DNA of 64,000 bases, from IMG/VR virus record IMGVR_UViG_3300042460_000724, positions 46,306-110,305 of that record. One strand, written 5' to 3'. The stretch is from a virus. Below, one piece after another: positions 25,244 through 35,771 of the stretch. Both the position numbers and the translations under genes were made by a program. The notes beneath the pieces were generated by a model that saw only the letters and a list, made by a program, of their open reading frames with translations, made no database searches and was not told the DNA's origin. Within the stretch, counting starts at the first letter, position 1. The number at the start of each line of letters is the position of its first letter.

Positions 25244-28200
25244 TTAATATATCGGGAATGCACTTGTTGGTGGTGTGAAGTTACTTGTATAACGAGCATA
25301 ACCTTTTGTTATTCTTAAATCGTCTATGTAGCCAGTGTAATAAAAATTACCGCCTACCATTTCATACCCAACTACTGCACCATTTTGAATAAAGCTGGTA
25401 CTATTAGTTGTTGATCCATTTAAAATCCCGTTTTGATAGATTGCCAGTGTAGTTCCGGATCGAACAACAGCAATGTGTGTCCAAGTGGTAAGAGATATTG
25501 CGTTAGTTGCTAATAAAAGTTGAGTAGTTTCATTGGTTACTCTTACTTTATTTGCATTACTAATTTGTATATGAAGGGCGTCTCCTGTACCAGTTGTTGA
25601 TGAAATAAACATTGCGCCAAAATTTTGATTTGTTGTAAGGTATAGCCAACCTTCAATTGTAAAATCTCCAGTGCCAAAAGCATATAGTGGATTTGATCGT
25701 AAACTTAAATAATCCCCGGTACCATCAAAATACATACTACTCCCACCGAATTTACTTATTGCTGTACTTAGTTGTGCATTACCAACTGTTTCCATGTTAT
25801 TCATCATTGCGGCATCGTATATACCAGCACTGGTCATATTAGTTAGTAGACTTGTGTTTTGTACTGCGGTTAAGGGTGCAGATGGTGGTACAAAGTTACT
25901 GGTGTAAACTGCTGTACCCCTAACAATTCTTACATCTGACATATAACCTAAGGTAAAACCGCTACTACCGCCTCTTGAACCTATATATACTGGTCTTGTA
26001 GCATCTCCTAATGTTCCGGAGAAAGTTAATGGAGTACCCACTGATACTCCGTCAATGTATAATGAGCAAGTTGTCCCCGATCTAACTGCGGCAACATGGT
26101 ACCATCTATTTGCAACTGGAGTGGGCCCATTAACATATGATGCAGCACTACTCGGATAATATTGAAATGACGGGGCTATAAGAATAGTCCAATCAGGAGC
26201 CGCACTTGATACATAATTTGCAACTAAATCCTGTACACCAGCAACACTTGTAAAATATATCCAAAATTCTATAGTATAATTACCTGTGAATTGAAATGCT
26301 GGATTTGCAGGTACACTCAAAGTATCTCCAGTACCATCAAAGTACCCACTACCGCCTATTGTACTAACCGTATAGCCATTTGTAGTTGCACTAGTAAACC
26401 CGAATGGATTTTGTTGAGTTGGTTGACTATTACCAAATGCAGTGATTGTAAAGTTGTTTGTACTGTTATCTATAAATGTAGGTGATTGACATGTCAATAA
26501 ACTTGTATTGGCAATTGCAGTTAGTGGACTTGTTGGAGGAGTAAATGCACCTGTGTATACTGCGGTACCTTTAACAATACGAATGTTTGACAAATAGCCA
26601 ATGATTGGATATACAGCATCAACTGTAAGACCAATTCGTAATGACCCAGTTGGACTTATGTTTGTTGAATTTGTAGTGCTTAATCCACTTACACCATTTA
26701 CATAGATAGATAAATTTGTTCCAGATCTAACTATAGCAACATGATTCCAAGCATTAATATTTATAGCAATACTGCTGGTTAAATCTGAGGTAATTAAAAT
26801 ATAAGGTTGATTACTAGAGTTAATAAGACATGCCCATGGACTTGCTGTTCCTGATGTTCTAGTATCCAAAACTGTTCTATAACTTCCGGATACTGTTTGA
26901 TAAATCCAATATTCAATTGTAAAATCACCAGTACCAAATTGATATGCCGCGTTTGCAGGAGCAGTTAAATAATCCCCACTACCATCAAAATAACCACTAT
27001 AACTTGTTGGGGTCAATGATGATGGATTGAATGGTGAGAAACGCTGTACCGAAACATCACCGTTCTTTGTGATAGTAAAGTTGTTTATACTAGTATCTAT
27101 TATACGATTACTTTGGCAGGTTAATAAACTTGTATTTGTGATAGGTGTTAGTGGTGTTGTGCTGGGTGTAAATGTAGTTGTATATAGTATTGATTTGGTA
27201 ACTCTAAAGTTACTGATATAACCATTAAATGAGCCATCACCGCCGGCATTGATTGTGCCTATGTCAAAATTTGAACCAGCAGAATATCCACCGGCATATG
27301 TCCCGGAAGCATTTAAAGTTCCGTTAATAAAAACTTTGATATTGCCGCTACTGAATGTGCAAGCAAAATGTTGCCATTGATTTGCTGTAACTGTAAATGT
27401 GGGATTATCACTGCCAGCCACTTTGCCAATTCTATTAGCAGGCCAGTTTCTCATAATGTCCCCTTCATTGGGCCCGCCATCAAATAACCCAATTACTGTG
27501 CTAGATAAAGGATATATCCAACATTCAATGGTAACATCACCGCTAGCAGTTAAAACCCCTGCTCCTGCTTTTCTTATATAATCACTAGCACCATCAAAGT
27601 AGTTACTCCAGTTACCACCATAAGGACTAAATGTACCTTGAGTAGTATTACCCGCTCTTGTTACTAAAAAGTTATTTGTACTGTTATCTAAGAAAACACT
27701 ATTATTTACTGATTGATTGTTTTGTAATACTAATAAACTTGTATTTGCTATTGCTGTTAATGGAGCAGAGGGTGGAGTGAAATCTGTAGTATAAACACCT
27801 GTGCCTATTACAAACCTCATATCTGATAGATATCCAACAATACCGCCTGACCCACTGGAACTAACGCCTATATAAACTGCTGAAGCATTGTATGTTCCTG
27901 TACTTGCCGACGAGTACCCAGAAACACCATTAATAAACATTTTTAATGTTCCTGCGGTACGACTGATAGCAACATGATTCCAGGTATTAACAGTAACTGT
28001 ATTTGTTGTAGCAATATCAACCGGTAAATAAAAATGAACTGTGCCGTTGGCGGCAATATATATCTGCCCAAATATTGCAGTAACACTTGATCTGAAATCA
28101 ATAATCGCTGGCGTATTGGCCAATGTTGTTGGATATACCCAAAAGTCAATAGTAAAAGCACCTGTACCAAATTGTGCTGAATTTATTGGTACATCTAGAT

Positions 28201-29890
28201 AATCATTACCATCAAAGTATCCACTACCATATGTACTATAGCTACTGTTTGGTACAAAGGGATCAAATGAACTTATTAATGTATTGCCTACAACTGTCAA
28301 AGTTTTTGGTGAAGAACTATTGTCAACAAAGGTATTTGATTGACAAGTCAATAATATTGTCCCACTGATCGCAGTCAATGGTGTGGTTGATGGTGTGAAC
28401 GCTGATGTGTAAACAGCAGTACCATTTACAATACGCAAATTAGAAATGTTGCCTAAATATTCTACACCTGTGCCGCTGTTATATAGTTCATAACCGATGT
28501 AAGAAGCAGTACCACCAATGCTTATTGCACTAGTAGATGTACCTTGAACTACACCATTTACATAACCGGTTATAGTACTACCCGAGCGCACAAATGCAAC
28601 ATGAGTCCATGAGTTAGCAACAACGCTTGTTCCTGTTCCAGTAAAAATTGCAGTATTACTTGCAAATAAATATAATTTTCCTGAAGTGTTTATTGCAAAG
28701 AGCCCGCCCGGACTGAATCTATCATCTCCCATGCATACAATTGGTCTTGTTGTTGCTAGGCTTCCAATATAAACCCATGCTTCTAATGTGAAATCACCAG
28801 TAAGACTAAAGTTTGAACCTGATAAAACAATTCTGTCTCCACTACCATCAAAGTAGTTGGAATAATAACCCGGTGTATATGGATTAAAACTATTTGGCTT
28901 AGTGTCACCATTAATAGTCACCGCAAAGTTATTTGTACTAGCATCATCTACAAATGTTGTACTTGCACCCGGTATCAATAATGTGTTGTACTCAAAGTAA
29001 GGATCATTCGCTACTGTAATACTCCAATTGATAGTTCTTACGGCACTACGATTTGTTGTTGCAGCCGTAGCTGTTAACAATGTACTACTATCGGCAATAA
29101 CAGTTGGTGTACCTGCTATATTAGAACCAGTTAAACTCAATCCAGTCGGCAATGCATTTGCACTATATGTAACATTATAACCAGCGGCATCAGTAGCACT
29201 TAATGTTACATTGGCTATAGCACTATCTACAGCACTTGTATATGTTGTATTATTTGCTGGACTAACCCAAGTAACAGCATCAACATTGATTGTTAAACTA
29301 AAACTTCTTGTACTATCTTGTAATTGTGCATCAGTTGCTTGTATCGTAAATGAATATGTTGTACTACTGCTATCAACAGGAGCTGTGCCAGTTATGACAC
29401 CGTTAGCATATAATGTAGAACCAGTCGGTAATGATCCAGAATATAATGAATACGTGATTGGTGCATCACCTGAAGCTATAACAGTATTTGATATACTTGT
29501 TGTTTCATAATAACTGCCTAATGTACCAGCACTTGTTGTCCATGTTGGTAATACACTATAGATAATACCGGGAATATATATTGCTGTACCACCGTCTGGG
29601 TTTACAACATAGATTGTATATGTGCCTGCACTTTTTGCAGGACTTGTAAAAGTTAAACGATTAGCACTACTAAATGTTACTACTGCTACTGCACTACCAT
29701 CAAATGTAATAGTTGCACCAGCTAAAAAGCCAGTACCATTAATCTGTACTGTTTGTCCGCCGGCTGGATCTAATGCTGTGTCATCTAACCCACCAACACT
29801 ATATCCAGAGATAGTTGGCGGTAAAGGTTTTTGTGCGTTAACAAAACTTACACTGGTTACGGTGTCATTGATAACTGAGGTTATACTCAT
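25244..29890 (-). CDS. IPT/Ig/LamG-like multidomain adhesin (first copy)
   Basis: A 1548-residue virion-adhesin-like protein. Residues of about 23-112 form an IPT/TIG domain (DPAGGQTVQINGTGFLAGAT). Next come two putative Ig-like (He_PIG-type) domains to about 293, containing TYSLYSGSLPTGSTLYANG and SFTIQATDAQLQDSTRSF. From about 340 to the end there are six concanavalin/LamG-like modules, each opening with a YFDG(S/T)GDYL turn and containing F-T-I-E-x-W-x-Y, W-x-H-x-A-x-x-R-S-G and Y-x-x-N-G. They are joined by a stereotyped linker (SLLTCQSNTFVDNS, then NNFTITxxGN). LamG-like domains bind glycans or proteins, so this looks like a multivalent receptor binder. Its paralogue lies at 42887-47749. 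Its start overlaps the preceding 109-residue gene by 4 bases (ATGA). Confidence 0.82.
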   Translation of the reverse strand: MSITSVINDTVTSVSFVNAQKPLPPTISGYSVGGLDDTALDPAGGQTVQINGTGFLAGATITFDGSAVAVVTFSSANRLTFTSPAKSAGTYTIYVVNPDGGTAIYIPGIIYSVLPTWTTSAGTLGSYYETTSISNTVIASGDAPITYSLYSGSLPTGSTLYANGVITGTAPVDSSSTTYSFTIQATDAQLQDSTRSFSLTINVDAVTWVSPANNTTYTSAVDSAIANVTLSATDAAGYNVTYSANALPTGLSLTGSNIAGTPTVIADSSTLLTATAATTNRSAVRTINWSITVANDPYFEYNTLLIPGASTTFVDDASTNNFAVTINGDTKPNSFNPYTPGYYSNYFDGSGDRIVLSGSNFSLTGDFTLEAWVYIGSLATTRPIVCMGDDRFSPGGLFAINTSGKLYLFASNTAIFTGTGTSVVANSWTHVAFVRSGSTITGYVNGVVQGTSTSAISIGGTASYIGYELYNSGTGVEYLGNISNLRIVNGTAVYTSAFTPSTTPLTAISGTILLTCQSNTFVDNSSSPKTLTVVGNTLISSFDPFVPNSSYSTYGSGYFDGNDYLDVPINSAQFGTGAFTIDFWVYPTTLANTPAIIDFRSSVTAIFGQIYIAANGTVHFYLPVDIATTNTVTVNTWNHVAISRTAGTLKMFINGVSGYSSASTGTYNASAVYIGVSSSGSGGIVGYLSDMRFVIGTGVYTTDFTPPSAPLTAIANTSLLVLQNNQSVNNSVFLDNSTNNFLVTRAGNTTQGTFSPYGGNWSNYFDGASDYIRKAGAGVLTASGDVTIECWIYPLSSTVIGLFDGGPNEGDIMRNWPANRIGKVAGSDNPTFTVTANQWQHFACTFSSGNIKVFINGTLNASGTYAGGYSAGSNFDIGTINAGGDGSFNGYISNFRVTKSILYTTTFTPSTTPLTPITNTSLLTCQSNRIIDTSINNFTITKNGDVSVQRFSPFNPSSLTPTSYSGYFDGSGDYLTAPANAAYQFGTGDFTIEYWIYQTVSGSYRTVLDTRTSGTASPWACLINSSNQPYILITSDLTSSIAININAWNHVAIVRSGTNLSIYVNGVSGLSTTNSTNISPTGSLRIGLTVDAVYPIIGYLSNIRIVKGTAVYTGAFTPPTSPLTAIANTSLLTCQSPTFIDNSTNNFTITAFGNSQPTQQNPFGFTSATTNGYTVSTIGGSGYFDGTGDTLSVPANPAFQFTGNYTIEFWIYFTSVAGVQDLVANYVSSAAPDWTILIAPSFQYYPSSAASYVNGPTPVANRWYHVAAVRSGTTCSLYIDGVSVGTPLTFSGTLGDATRPVYIGSRGGSSGFTLGYMSDVRIVRGTAVYTSNFVPPSAPLTAVQNTSLLTNMTSAGIYDAAMMNNMETVGNAQLSTAISKFGGSSMYFDGTGDYLSLRSNPLYAFGTGDFTIEGWLYLTTNQNFGAMFISSTTGTGDALHIQISNANKVRVTNETTQLLLATNAISLTTWTHIAVVRSGTTLAIYQNGILNGSTTNSTSFIQNGAVVGYEMVGGNFYYTGYIDDLRITKGYARYTSNFTPPTSAFPIY

Positions 29891-30216
29891 GTTAATTCAG
29901 ACCCAAATAAACTAAAACTTACAGTTGTTGTATTAGCTCTTACTGTTATTACATCTGTTGTAGCCAATGTAATACCAATAGTCATTGTAATACTATCATT
30001 AGCATTTAAGTTACTATCGTATGAAATATATTGTGAAGCTCCAATTGATGCTCCGGCCGGTCTTACAGCAATACGAAATGTTGCGGCACTCGCTGCCTGA
30101 TTACAAATTACGATTGTACTACATACTGCTGAAGTAGTTGCTGGTACTGTGTACAAATCTGTGTTTGTATTTGCTGCCGGGTTACTTTGCCCTAAAACTT
30201 TATATGTGATTGCCAT
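29887..30216 (-). CDS. Small beta-rich virion protein
   Basis: A 109-residue protein starting MAITYKVLGQSNPAANTNTD. It is predicted to be a single beta sandwich, with LYTVPATTSAVCSTIVICNQ, TFRIAVRPAGASIG and a final VSFSLFGSELT. Small proteins of this form are common in marine T4-like phage structural clusters (tail or fibre accessory), but I cannot name a function. It overlaps the large LamG-like adhesin downstream by 4 bases, implying coupled translation and perhaps a shared structure. Confidence 0.65.
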   Translation of the reverse strand: MAITYKVLGQSNPAANTNTDLYTVPATTSAVCSTIVICNQAASAATFRIAVRPAGASIGASQYISYDSNLNANDSITMTIGITLATTDVITVRANTTTVSFSLFGSELT

Positions 30217-30225
30217 GTTATTTCC

Positions 30226-33200
30226 TTATGCTCCCATTAACAAGAATGGACTTAATAAATCTTGCGCTGTTATTCCACCACCACCGCCACCGTTACTAGA
30301 AGTAAATGTTGTTACTTCAATAGGTGCTGTATTTGCCGGTGCAGAACTAAACGTGATTATGTTACCTGTTAATGAATATACTGTTCTTGGCTGGAACAAA
30401 CCAGCAAGACTTACAAGTGTGCAATTTATGTTTGCCGGTGTAGTTGATAGGGTAAAACTTGTTTGTACCCCATTACCAGTAAAGTTATCTACACCGATAC
30501 TTGTACTTGATCCTATTACCCAATTTAGATTGCCGGCGCCATCGGTGCTTAATACATATGTATTTGAACCACCGGTTATGTGTAAATTACTTACATTTCC
30601 TAAACTTACATTAGCACCACTAAGTGCTACATTACCAGTAGTATTCAATGTACCGGCAACATTAACACCGGTACCGGTAATTACCATATTTGTATTACCA
30701 ACTGCAGTAAAATTGATATTGCCGTTTGCTGTTGGGATATTTACGTTACTGTTTCCATTACTAATACTACTTCCGCCGCCACCGCCCCCTGTTTGTGCTA
30801 CCCAAGAAAGATTACCTGAACCATCTGTACTTAATACATATGCATTTGTACCACCTGATATGTGTAGGTTACCTACTGCGCCTAACGTGACGTTAGCTGT
30901 AGTTGTAAAATCAACTATACCGGTTGCATTGCTTATTGTTAAGCCAGTTAAACTGCCAACTGATGTAATATTTGGTTGTGCATTTGTATATACAGTACCT
31001 GAGATTAATGCATTAGCTACTTGACCAGAGACATTTGCACCTGCTACGCTATTAGCAGTTGATGCAAATGTTGCTAAATTAGCTGTTCCGTAGAGAGTAC
31101 CAATAAAGAAATTAGCTGTTACTGCATTACCTAAGTTAGCATTACCAGATGTAATATTACCAGTAACTGCTAAACTTGTTAATGTACCAGTACTAGTAAT
31201 ATTTGGCTGTGCATTTGTATATACTGTGCCTGCTACTAATGCATTAGCTACTTGACCAGAGACATTACCGCCGGCTACACTGTTTGCAGTTGATGCAAAT
31301 GTTGCTAAATTAGCTGTTCCGTAGAGAGTACCTACAAAGAAATTAGCTGTTACTGCATTACCTAAGTTAGCATTACCAGATGTAATATTACCGCTAGCAG
31401 TAAATGTATTAGCTGAAACAACATTTACATTGCTGATGTTACCACCACTACCCGTAGTTGATAAATTAGCTACTGTAGTATTACCACTTACATTTAATGT
31501 ACCGGCAATATTTGCACCTGTGCCAGTTACAACTAATATATTGGCATTACCGGCTACGCTTGTGTTGACGTTTCCGTTTGCAGTTACCGTTACATTACTA
31601 TTCCCATTTACAATTGTATTACCTGCACTTACAATAATACCTGTTAATAAACTACCGTTACCACTAAAGAAATTAGCTGTTGCTAAGTTACCTAAGTTAG
31701 CATTACCGGCTGTTATGTTACCAGTTACTGCTAAACTTGTTAACGTACCAGTACTAGTAATATTTGGTTGTGCATTTGTATATACAGTACCTGAGATTAA
31801 TGCATTAGCTACTTGCCCAGAGACATTTGCACCCTGAATATTACTTAAATTATTTCCTGATCCAATAAAGAAATTAGCTGTAACAGCATTTCCTAAATTG
31901 GCGTTACCTGCAGTTATGTTGCCGGACGCAATGAATGTGTTTGCTGAGATGACATTAACATTAGATACATTACCACCCGAACCACTTGTGATTAAGTTCC
32001 CGACTGTTGTATTACCTGTTACATTTAATGTACCGGCTACATTAACGCCTGTGCCAGTTACAACTAATATGTTTGCATTACCGATTGCACTAAAGTTTAT
32101 ATTACCATTAGCACTTGGTATACTAATATTACTATTACCATTTGCTACACCAGAAGATGTAATTCCAGTTAAATAGATACCATTACCTGTAAAGAAATTA
32201 GCTGTGACTGTGTTGCCTAAATTAGCATTGCCAGATGTAATATTACCCGTAACTGATAAACTTGTTAACGTACCAGTACTAGTAATATTTGGTTGTGCAT
32301 TAGTTGTTACTGTGCCGGCGGTAGTTGCTGTTATTGTTCCTGTTATATTTGCGGCAGCTACACTATTTGCTGTTGTAGCATAAGATACTGCTCCGGTTAC
32401 ATTAGCTCCGGCTATGGCATTTAATCCAGATCCATTACCAGTAAATACACCGGTATTAGCAGTGACGTTTGCGGCAGTTATATTACCATTTACTGATAAA
32501 CCTGTTAATGTTCCTAAACTTGTGATTTGTGTTTGACTAGCATTGACACTAAATGTAGTACCGGTTAATGTTAGACCAGTACCTGCTTGATATGTACCAG
32601 CACCGGAAAACTGAGTGAATTCAATATTATTGCCAGGAGTACCAATTGCACTAATTGTGCTTGTTTGTACCCAACCGGTATTGTCATATAGTGTACCACC
32701 TATACAGAATACAAAATCACCGGCTTCTACTTCCGGTACACTGTTGTAATCAGCGGCACGTGTAATAGCAGTAACATTACTCCAAGTATAGATACCATTA
32801 AAAACTGCATTAGCTTCATTTTTTACTAAAATACGAGTACCACTAGTTTGTACATTTACTCCATCTATTAAGTTGAAAATACCAGTGGTAGTTAAAGTTG
32901 CACCTACACCACTAGAGCCGTTATTGTATGTTATCGTTCCACCAGTAATAGTTGCTAATGTATCTGGTGTTGCGGCTGCTACTGAATCGTGTACGTTTAG
33001 TCCTTGGGCAACGTCATCAACATATTGTTTTGTTGCGGCATCAGTACTTGCAACCGGTGTCGCAAGATTTGTAATATTGAAGCTGTTCATATTGACGTTT
33101 GCGCCAAATGAACCTGATCCTGATACTGTTATACTAGTTAAAGTACCGGTACTTGTTATATTTGGCTGTGAGGCTGTCGTTAACGAACCACTTAATGTTG

Positions 33201-34431
33201 TTGCAGTAACACCGGTTACACCTAAATTACCTAGATTAGCGTTACCAGTAACATTTAATGTACCGGCAACATTAACACCGGTACCGGTAATTACCATATT
33301 TGTATTACCAACAGCAGTAAAATTAATATTACCATTAGAGCTTGGTATATTTATATTACTATTGCCGTTTGATAATCCAGCAGTTGTTATTCCTGTTAAA
33401 TATACACCATTACCGGTAAAAAAGTTAGCTGATACATTATTACCCAAGTTAGCATTACCCGCAGTGATATTACCACTAGCAATAAATGTATTAGCTGAGA
33501 TAACATTAGCATTGCCAATATTACCGCCTGAACCAGATGTAACAATATTGCCAACTGTAGCATTACCTGTTACTGTTAAACTACTTAATGTGCCGACTGA
33601 TGTAATATTTGGCTGTGCATTTGTATATACTGTCCCGGATATTAATGCATTACCTACTTGACCAGAAACATTAGCACCAGCGACTGCATTTGCAGTAGTT
33701 GCATATGTTGCTAGATTAGCTGTTCCGTAGAAATTACCAATGAAGTAGTTAGCGGTTACTGCATTGCCAAGATTAGCATTGCTAGCTGTAATATTACCAC
33801 TAGCAGTAAATGTATTAGCGGAAACAACATTTACATTACTGATGTTACCACCACTACCTGTAGTTGATAAATTAGCTACAGTGGTATTACCACTTACATT
33901 TAATGTGCCGGCTACGTTAACACCTGTACCAGTTACGACTACAATATTAGAATTACCCACAGCACTCATTGTAATATTGCCATTTGCAGTAGCAATACTT
34001 ACATTACTATTGCCATTGCTAATATTACTTGTAGAACCTGAACTTACGGTAGACCAACTTAATATACCTGCACCATCGGTTTGTAGATATTGACCATTAG
34101 ATCCACCTGTAATATGTACATTTGCAACTGGGCCTAATGCTACATTACTTGCCCCGGTTAAATCAGCAGTACCAGTTGAAGTCAAACCAGTTAGAGTACC
34201 TACACTTGTAATATTTGGTTGTGCATTTGTATATACAGTACCTGAAATTAGAGCATTAGCTACTTGGCCAGATACGTTACTACCCTGAATATTACTTAAA
34301 TTATTACCTGAACCAATAAAGAAATTTGCAGTTGCCGCGTTACCCAAATTAGCATTATCTGTGAAAATATTGGCAAAGGTGTAGTTAGCGGTTGCATCTA
34401 AATTAAACGGTTGTAACTTTGTAATTGCCAT
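30226..34431 (-). CDS. Long repeat-rich tail-fibre protein
   Basis: A 1401-residue fibre starting MAITKLQPFNLDATANYTFA, the same anchor class as the S74 fibre and the 1931-residue fibre. The body is repeats such as GNITAGNANLGNAVTANFFI and SGTVYTNAQPNITSVGTLT, consistent with a trimeric beta-helical shaft. At roughly residues 448-630 it carries the shared internal module that begins NSFNITNLATPVASTDAATK and ends near GTGLTLTG. The C-terminus departs from the repeat: a beta domain with NFTGNGVQTSFTLSTTP, then a Gly run and ITAQDLLSPFLLMGA. No S74 chaperone or enzymatic domain is present. Folding probably needs a separate chaperone. Confidence 0.83.
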   Translation of the reverse strand: MAITKLQPFNLDATANYTFANIFTDNANLGNAATANFFIGSGNNLSNIQGSNVSGQVANALISGTVYTNAQPNITSVGTLTGLTSTGTADLTGASNVALGPVANVHITGGSNGQYLQTDGAGILSWSTVSSGSTSNISNGNSNVSIATANGNITMSAVGNSNIVVVTGTGVNVAGTLNVSGNTTVANLSTTGSGGNISNVNVVSANTFTASGNITASNANLGNAVTANYFIGNFYGTANLATYATTANAVAGANVSGQVGNALISGTVYTNAQPNITSVGTLSSLTVTGNATVGNIVTSGSGGNIGNANVISANTFIASGNITAGNANLGNNVSANFFTGNGVYLTGITTAGLSNGNSNINIPSSNGNINFTAVGNTNMVITGTGVNVAGTLNVTGNANLGNLGVTGVTATTLSGSLTTASQPNITSTGTLTSITVSGSGSFGANVNMNSFNITNLATPVASTDAATKQYVDDVAQGLNVHDSVAAATPDTLATITGGTITYNNGSSGVGATLTTTGIFNLIDGVNVQTSGTRILVKNEANAVFNGIYTWSNVTAITRAADYNSVPEVEAGDFVFCIGGTLYDNTGWVQTSTISAIGTPGNNIEFTQFSGAGTYQAGTGLTLTGTTFSVNASQTQITSLGTLTGLSVNGNITAANVTANTGVFTGNGSGLNAIAGANVTGAVSYATTANSVAAANITGTITATTAGTVTTNAQPNITSTGTLTSLSVTGNITSGNANLGNTVTANFFTGNGIYLTGITSSGVANGNSNISIPSANGNINFSAIGNANILVVTGTGVNVAGTLNVTGNTTVGNLITSGSGGNVSNVNVISANTFIASGNITAGNANLGNAVTANFFIGSGNNLSNIQGANVSGQVANALISGTVYTNAQPNITSTGTLTSLAVTGNITAGNANLGNLATANFFSGNGSLLTGIIVSAGNTIVNGNSNVTVTANGNVNTSVAGNANILVVTGTGANIAGTLNVSGNTTVANLSTTGSGGNISNVNVVSANTFTASGNITSGNANLGNAVTANFFVGTLYGTANLATFASTANSVAGGNVSGQVANALVAGTVYTNAQPNITSTGTLTSLAVTGNITSGNANLGNAVTANFFIGTLYGTANLATFASTANSVAGANVSGQVANALISGTVYTNAQPNITSVGSLTGLTISNATGIVDFTTTANVTLGAVGNLHISGGTNAYVLSTDGSGNLSWVAQTGGGGGGSSISNGNSNVNIPTANGNINFTAVGNTNMVITGTGVNVAGTLNTTGNVALSGANVSLGNVSNLHITGGSNTYVLSTDGAGNLNWVIGSSTSIGVDNFTGNGVQTSFTLSTTPANINCTLVSLAGLFQPRTVYSLTGNIITFSSAPANTAPIEVTTFTSSNGGGGGGITAQDLLSPFLLMGA
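32542..33090 (-). repeat. Shared ~180-residue fibre module, copy 1
   Basis: Encodes a module running from NSFNITNLATPVASTDAATK through the GILVKNEAN-like region to GTGLTLTG. Near-identical modules occur in three other fibre genes of the window. Confidence 0.8.
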
Positions 34432-34462
34432 GTAGTAAATCTCTTAATATAATCTATCTATG

Positions 34463-34470
34463 TATTTAAT
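34463..34470 (-). promoter_or_regulatory. Weak late-promoter-like box (ATTAAATA)
   Basis: ATTAAATA on the minus strand, 31 bases above the 1401-residue fibre. It retains the TAAATA core only, so it may be weak or not a promoter. Confidence 0.25.
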
Positions 34471-34489
34471 CCAATTTAATCTATAAAGT

Positions 34490-34843
34490 TTATGCTGTTA
34501 TTTCAATCCAAGCAGTAGTATCTTCATCCCAACTATAGATTTTATCATCAGTTGGCATTGGTGTAGGCGCTTCATACAAACAACTAGTTTCATTTAATAC
34601 CCAACTGTTAAAGGGTTTAGGTGGTATAAATGCATCTCTAGTACTATCATATGTATAGCCTATACCTGCATAATTTTTACGTAATGGTGTACCACCTAAT
34701 AAGTGTACACCACCCGATGTGTTATAGCTTGTTTGAATCCAGCTATTTGGATCACCGAATAGACCAGTATCTACTACATCTTGTTCTATTACGATTACCT
34801 GTGTTACGATGTTATTTTCATCTATTTGTGCAAAATGACTCAT
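34490..34843 (-). CDS. Conserved marine-phage structural or accessory protein
   Basis: A 117-residue protein starting MSHFAQIDENNIVTQVIVIE. It has the blocks SWIQTSYNTSGGVHL, PLRKNYAGIGYTYDSTRDAF and FIPPKPFNSWVLNETSCLYE, followed by DDKIYSWDEDTTAWIEI. I recognise this layout from proteins that recur in marine T4-like and other tailed phages, often near tail fibres. Its molecular role is not established to my knowledge. It has a good ribosome site (AAAGGAAAATAAACA). Placement between a fibre and the glycine-rich pair suggests a virion component or fibre helper. Confidence 0.7.
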   Translation of the reverse strand: MSHFAQIDENNIVTQVIVIEQDVVDTGLFGDPNSWIQTSYNTSGGVHLLGGTPLRKNYAGIGYTYDSTRDAFIPPKPFNSWVLNETSCLYEAPTPMPTDDKIYSWDEDTTAWIEITA

Positions 34844-34860
34844 TGTTTATTTTCCTTTAA

Positions 34861-35763
34861 TTAAAATGTTATTGAACCTGAACTGGTCCATTGATATACT
34901 CTATATCCACCTGCAGTTGTTATTGTTGGGCTACCAGTTGTTGTTGTTGCGGCTGCAAATGTGTCTGCATAGCGAATGATTACGATGCCGGAACCACCAG
35001 CTGATCCGTTAGCCGATGATCTACCATTACCTCCACCGCCACCACCGGTATTTGCAGTGCCGGCTGTAGTGCCACCGTTCTCTCCTCCACCGGTTCCACC
35101 TCCACCGGTTCCACCTGCTGCACCAATATTGTTTCCGCTACCTCCACCACCACCTGCATAGTAAGTACTTGTACCACTAATTGAACTAGCTAAACCAATA
35201 CCACCGGCTCCACCATTAACACTAGTAGGTGCGGCTGTACCTACAGCACCTGCACCGCCACCACCTCCTCCGGCGTCTGCACCATTAGCTAACCAACCAT
35301 TACCGCCGTTATTACCTTGACTAGGGCTTGTTGAAGGTGTGTTACCTAAACCACCTGTTGCGCCTGAATTTCTTTGTGCGCCACCGCCACCAGAACCACC
35401 ATTACCACCAGGACTTCCGTATTCAGTGCTACTATTTGCAGAAGAACCATAACCTCCACCTGCTGAGGTAATAGATGAAAACACAGAAGGGTTTCCGTTG
35501 TTTCCACCAGCAGAATATGTAGATGTAGAACCTGCGCCACCTGCACCCACTGTTACAGTTATTGCGGAACCTGAAGAAACAGCAAAATCAACAGCAGTTC
35601 TATAACCACCGGCACCTCCGCCACCTCCGCCACCGCCTCCCTTACCGCCGCCGCCGCCGCCAGCAACTACTAGATATTCAACAGTAGGTGTAATTGACGG
35701 GCCATCACTACCAAGTATATTCCATCCACCTGTTATTGTTACGCCTGAAAAAGTTATTGCCAT
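34861..35763 (-). CDS. Glycine-rich tail-fibre/adhesin protein (first of a pair)
   Basis: A 300-residue protein. After a short N-terminus (MAITFSGVTITGGWNILG) comes VEYLVVAGGGGGG, then long Gly runs broken by AGGYRT, ITVTVGAGG, a Ser/Gly/Asn-rich region, SISGTSTYYAGGGGGSG and a closing beta segment SGIVIIRYADTF...GYRVYQWTSSGSITF. Such Gly-rich domains with GGYRT/VTVGAGG blocks are common in phage and environmental adhesins. Poly-glycine-II sandwiches are known in T4-like gp38-type receptor adhesins, so a receptor-tip role is plausible but not shown. The closing segment is nearly the same in the next gene upstream. Confidence 0.75.
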   Translation of the reverse strand: MAITFSGVTITGGWNILGSDGPSITPTVEYLVVAGGGGGGKGGGGGGGGGAGGYRTAVDFAVSSGSAITVTVGAGGAGSTSTYSAGGNNGNPSVFSSITSAGGGYGSSANSSTEYGSPGGNGGSGGGGAQRNSGATGGLGNTPSTSPSQGNNGGNGWLANGADAGGGGGGAGAVGTAAPTSVNGGAGGIGLASSISGTSTYYAGGGGGSGNNIGAAGGTGGGGTGGGENGGTTAGTANTGGGGGGNGRSSANGSAGGSGIVIIRYADTFAAATTTTGSPTITTAGGYRVYQWTSSGSITF

Positions 35764-35771
35764 TTTATACC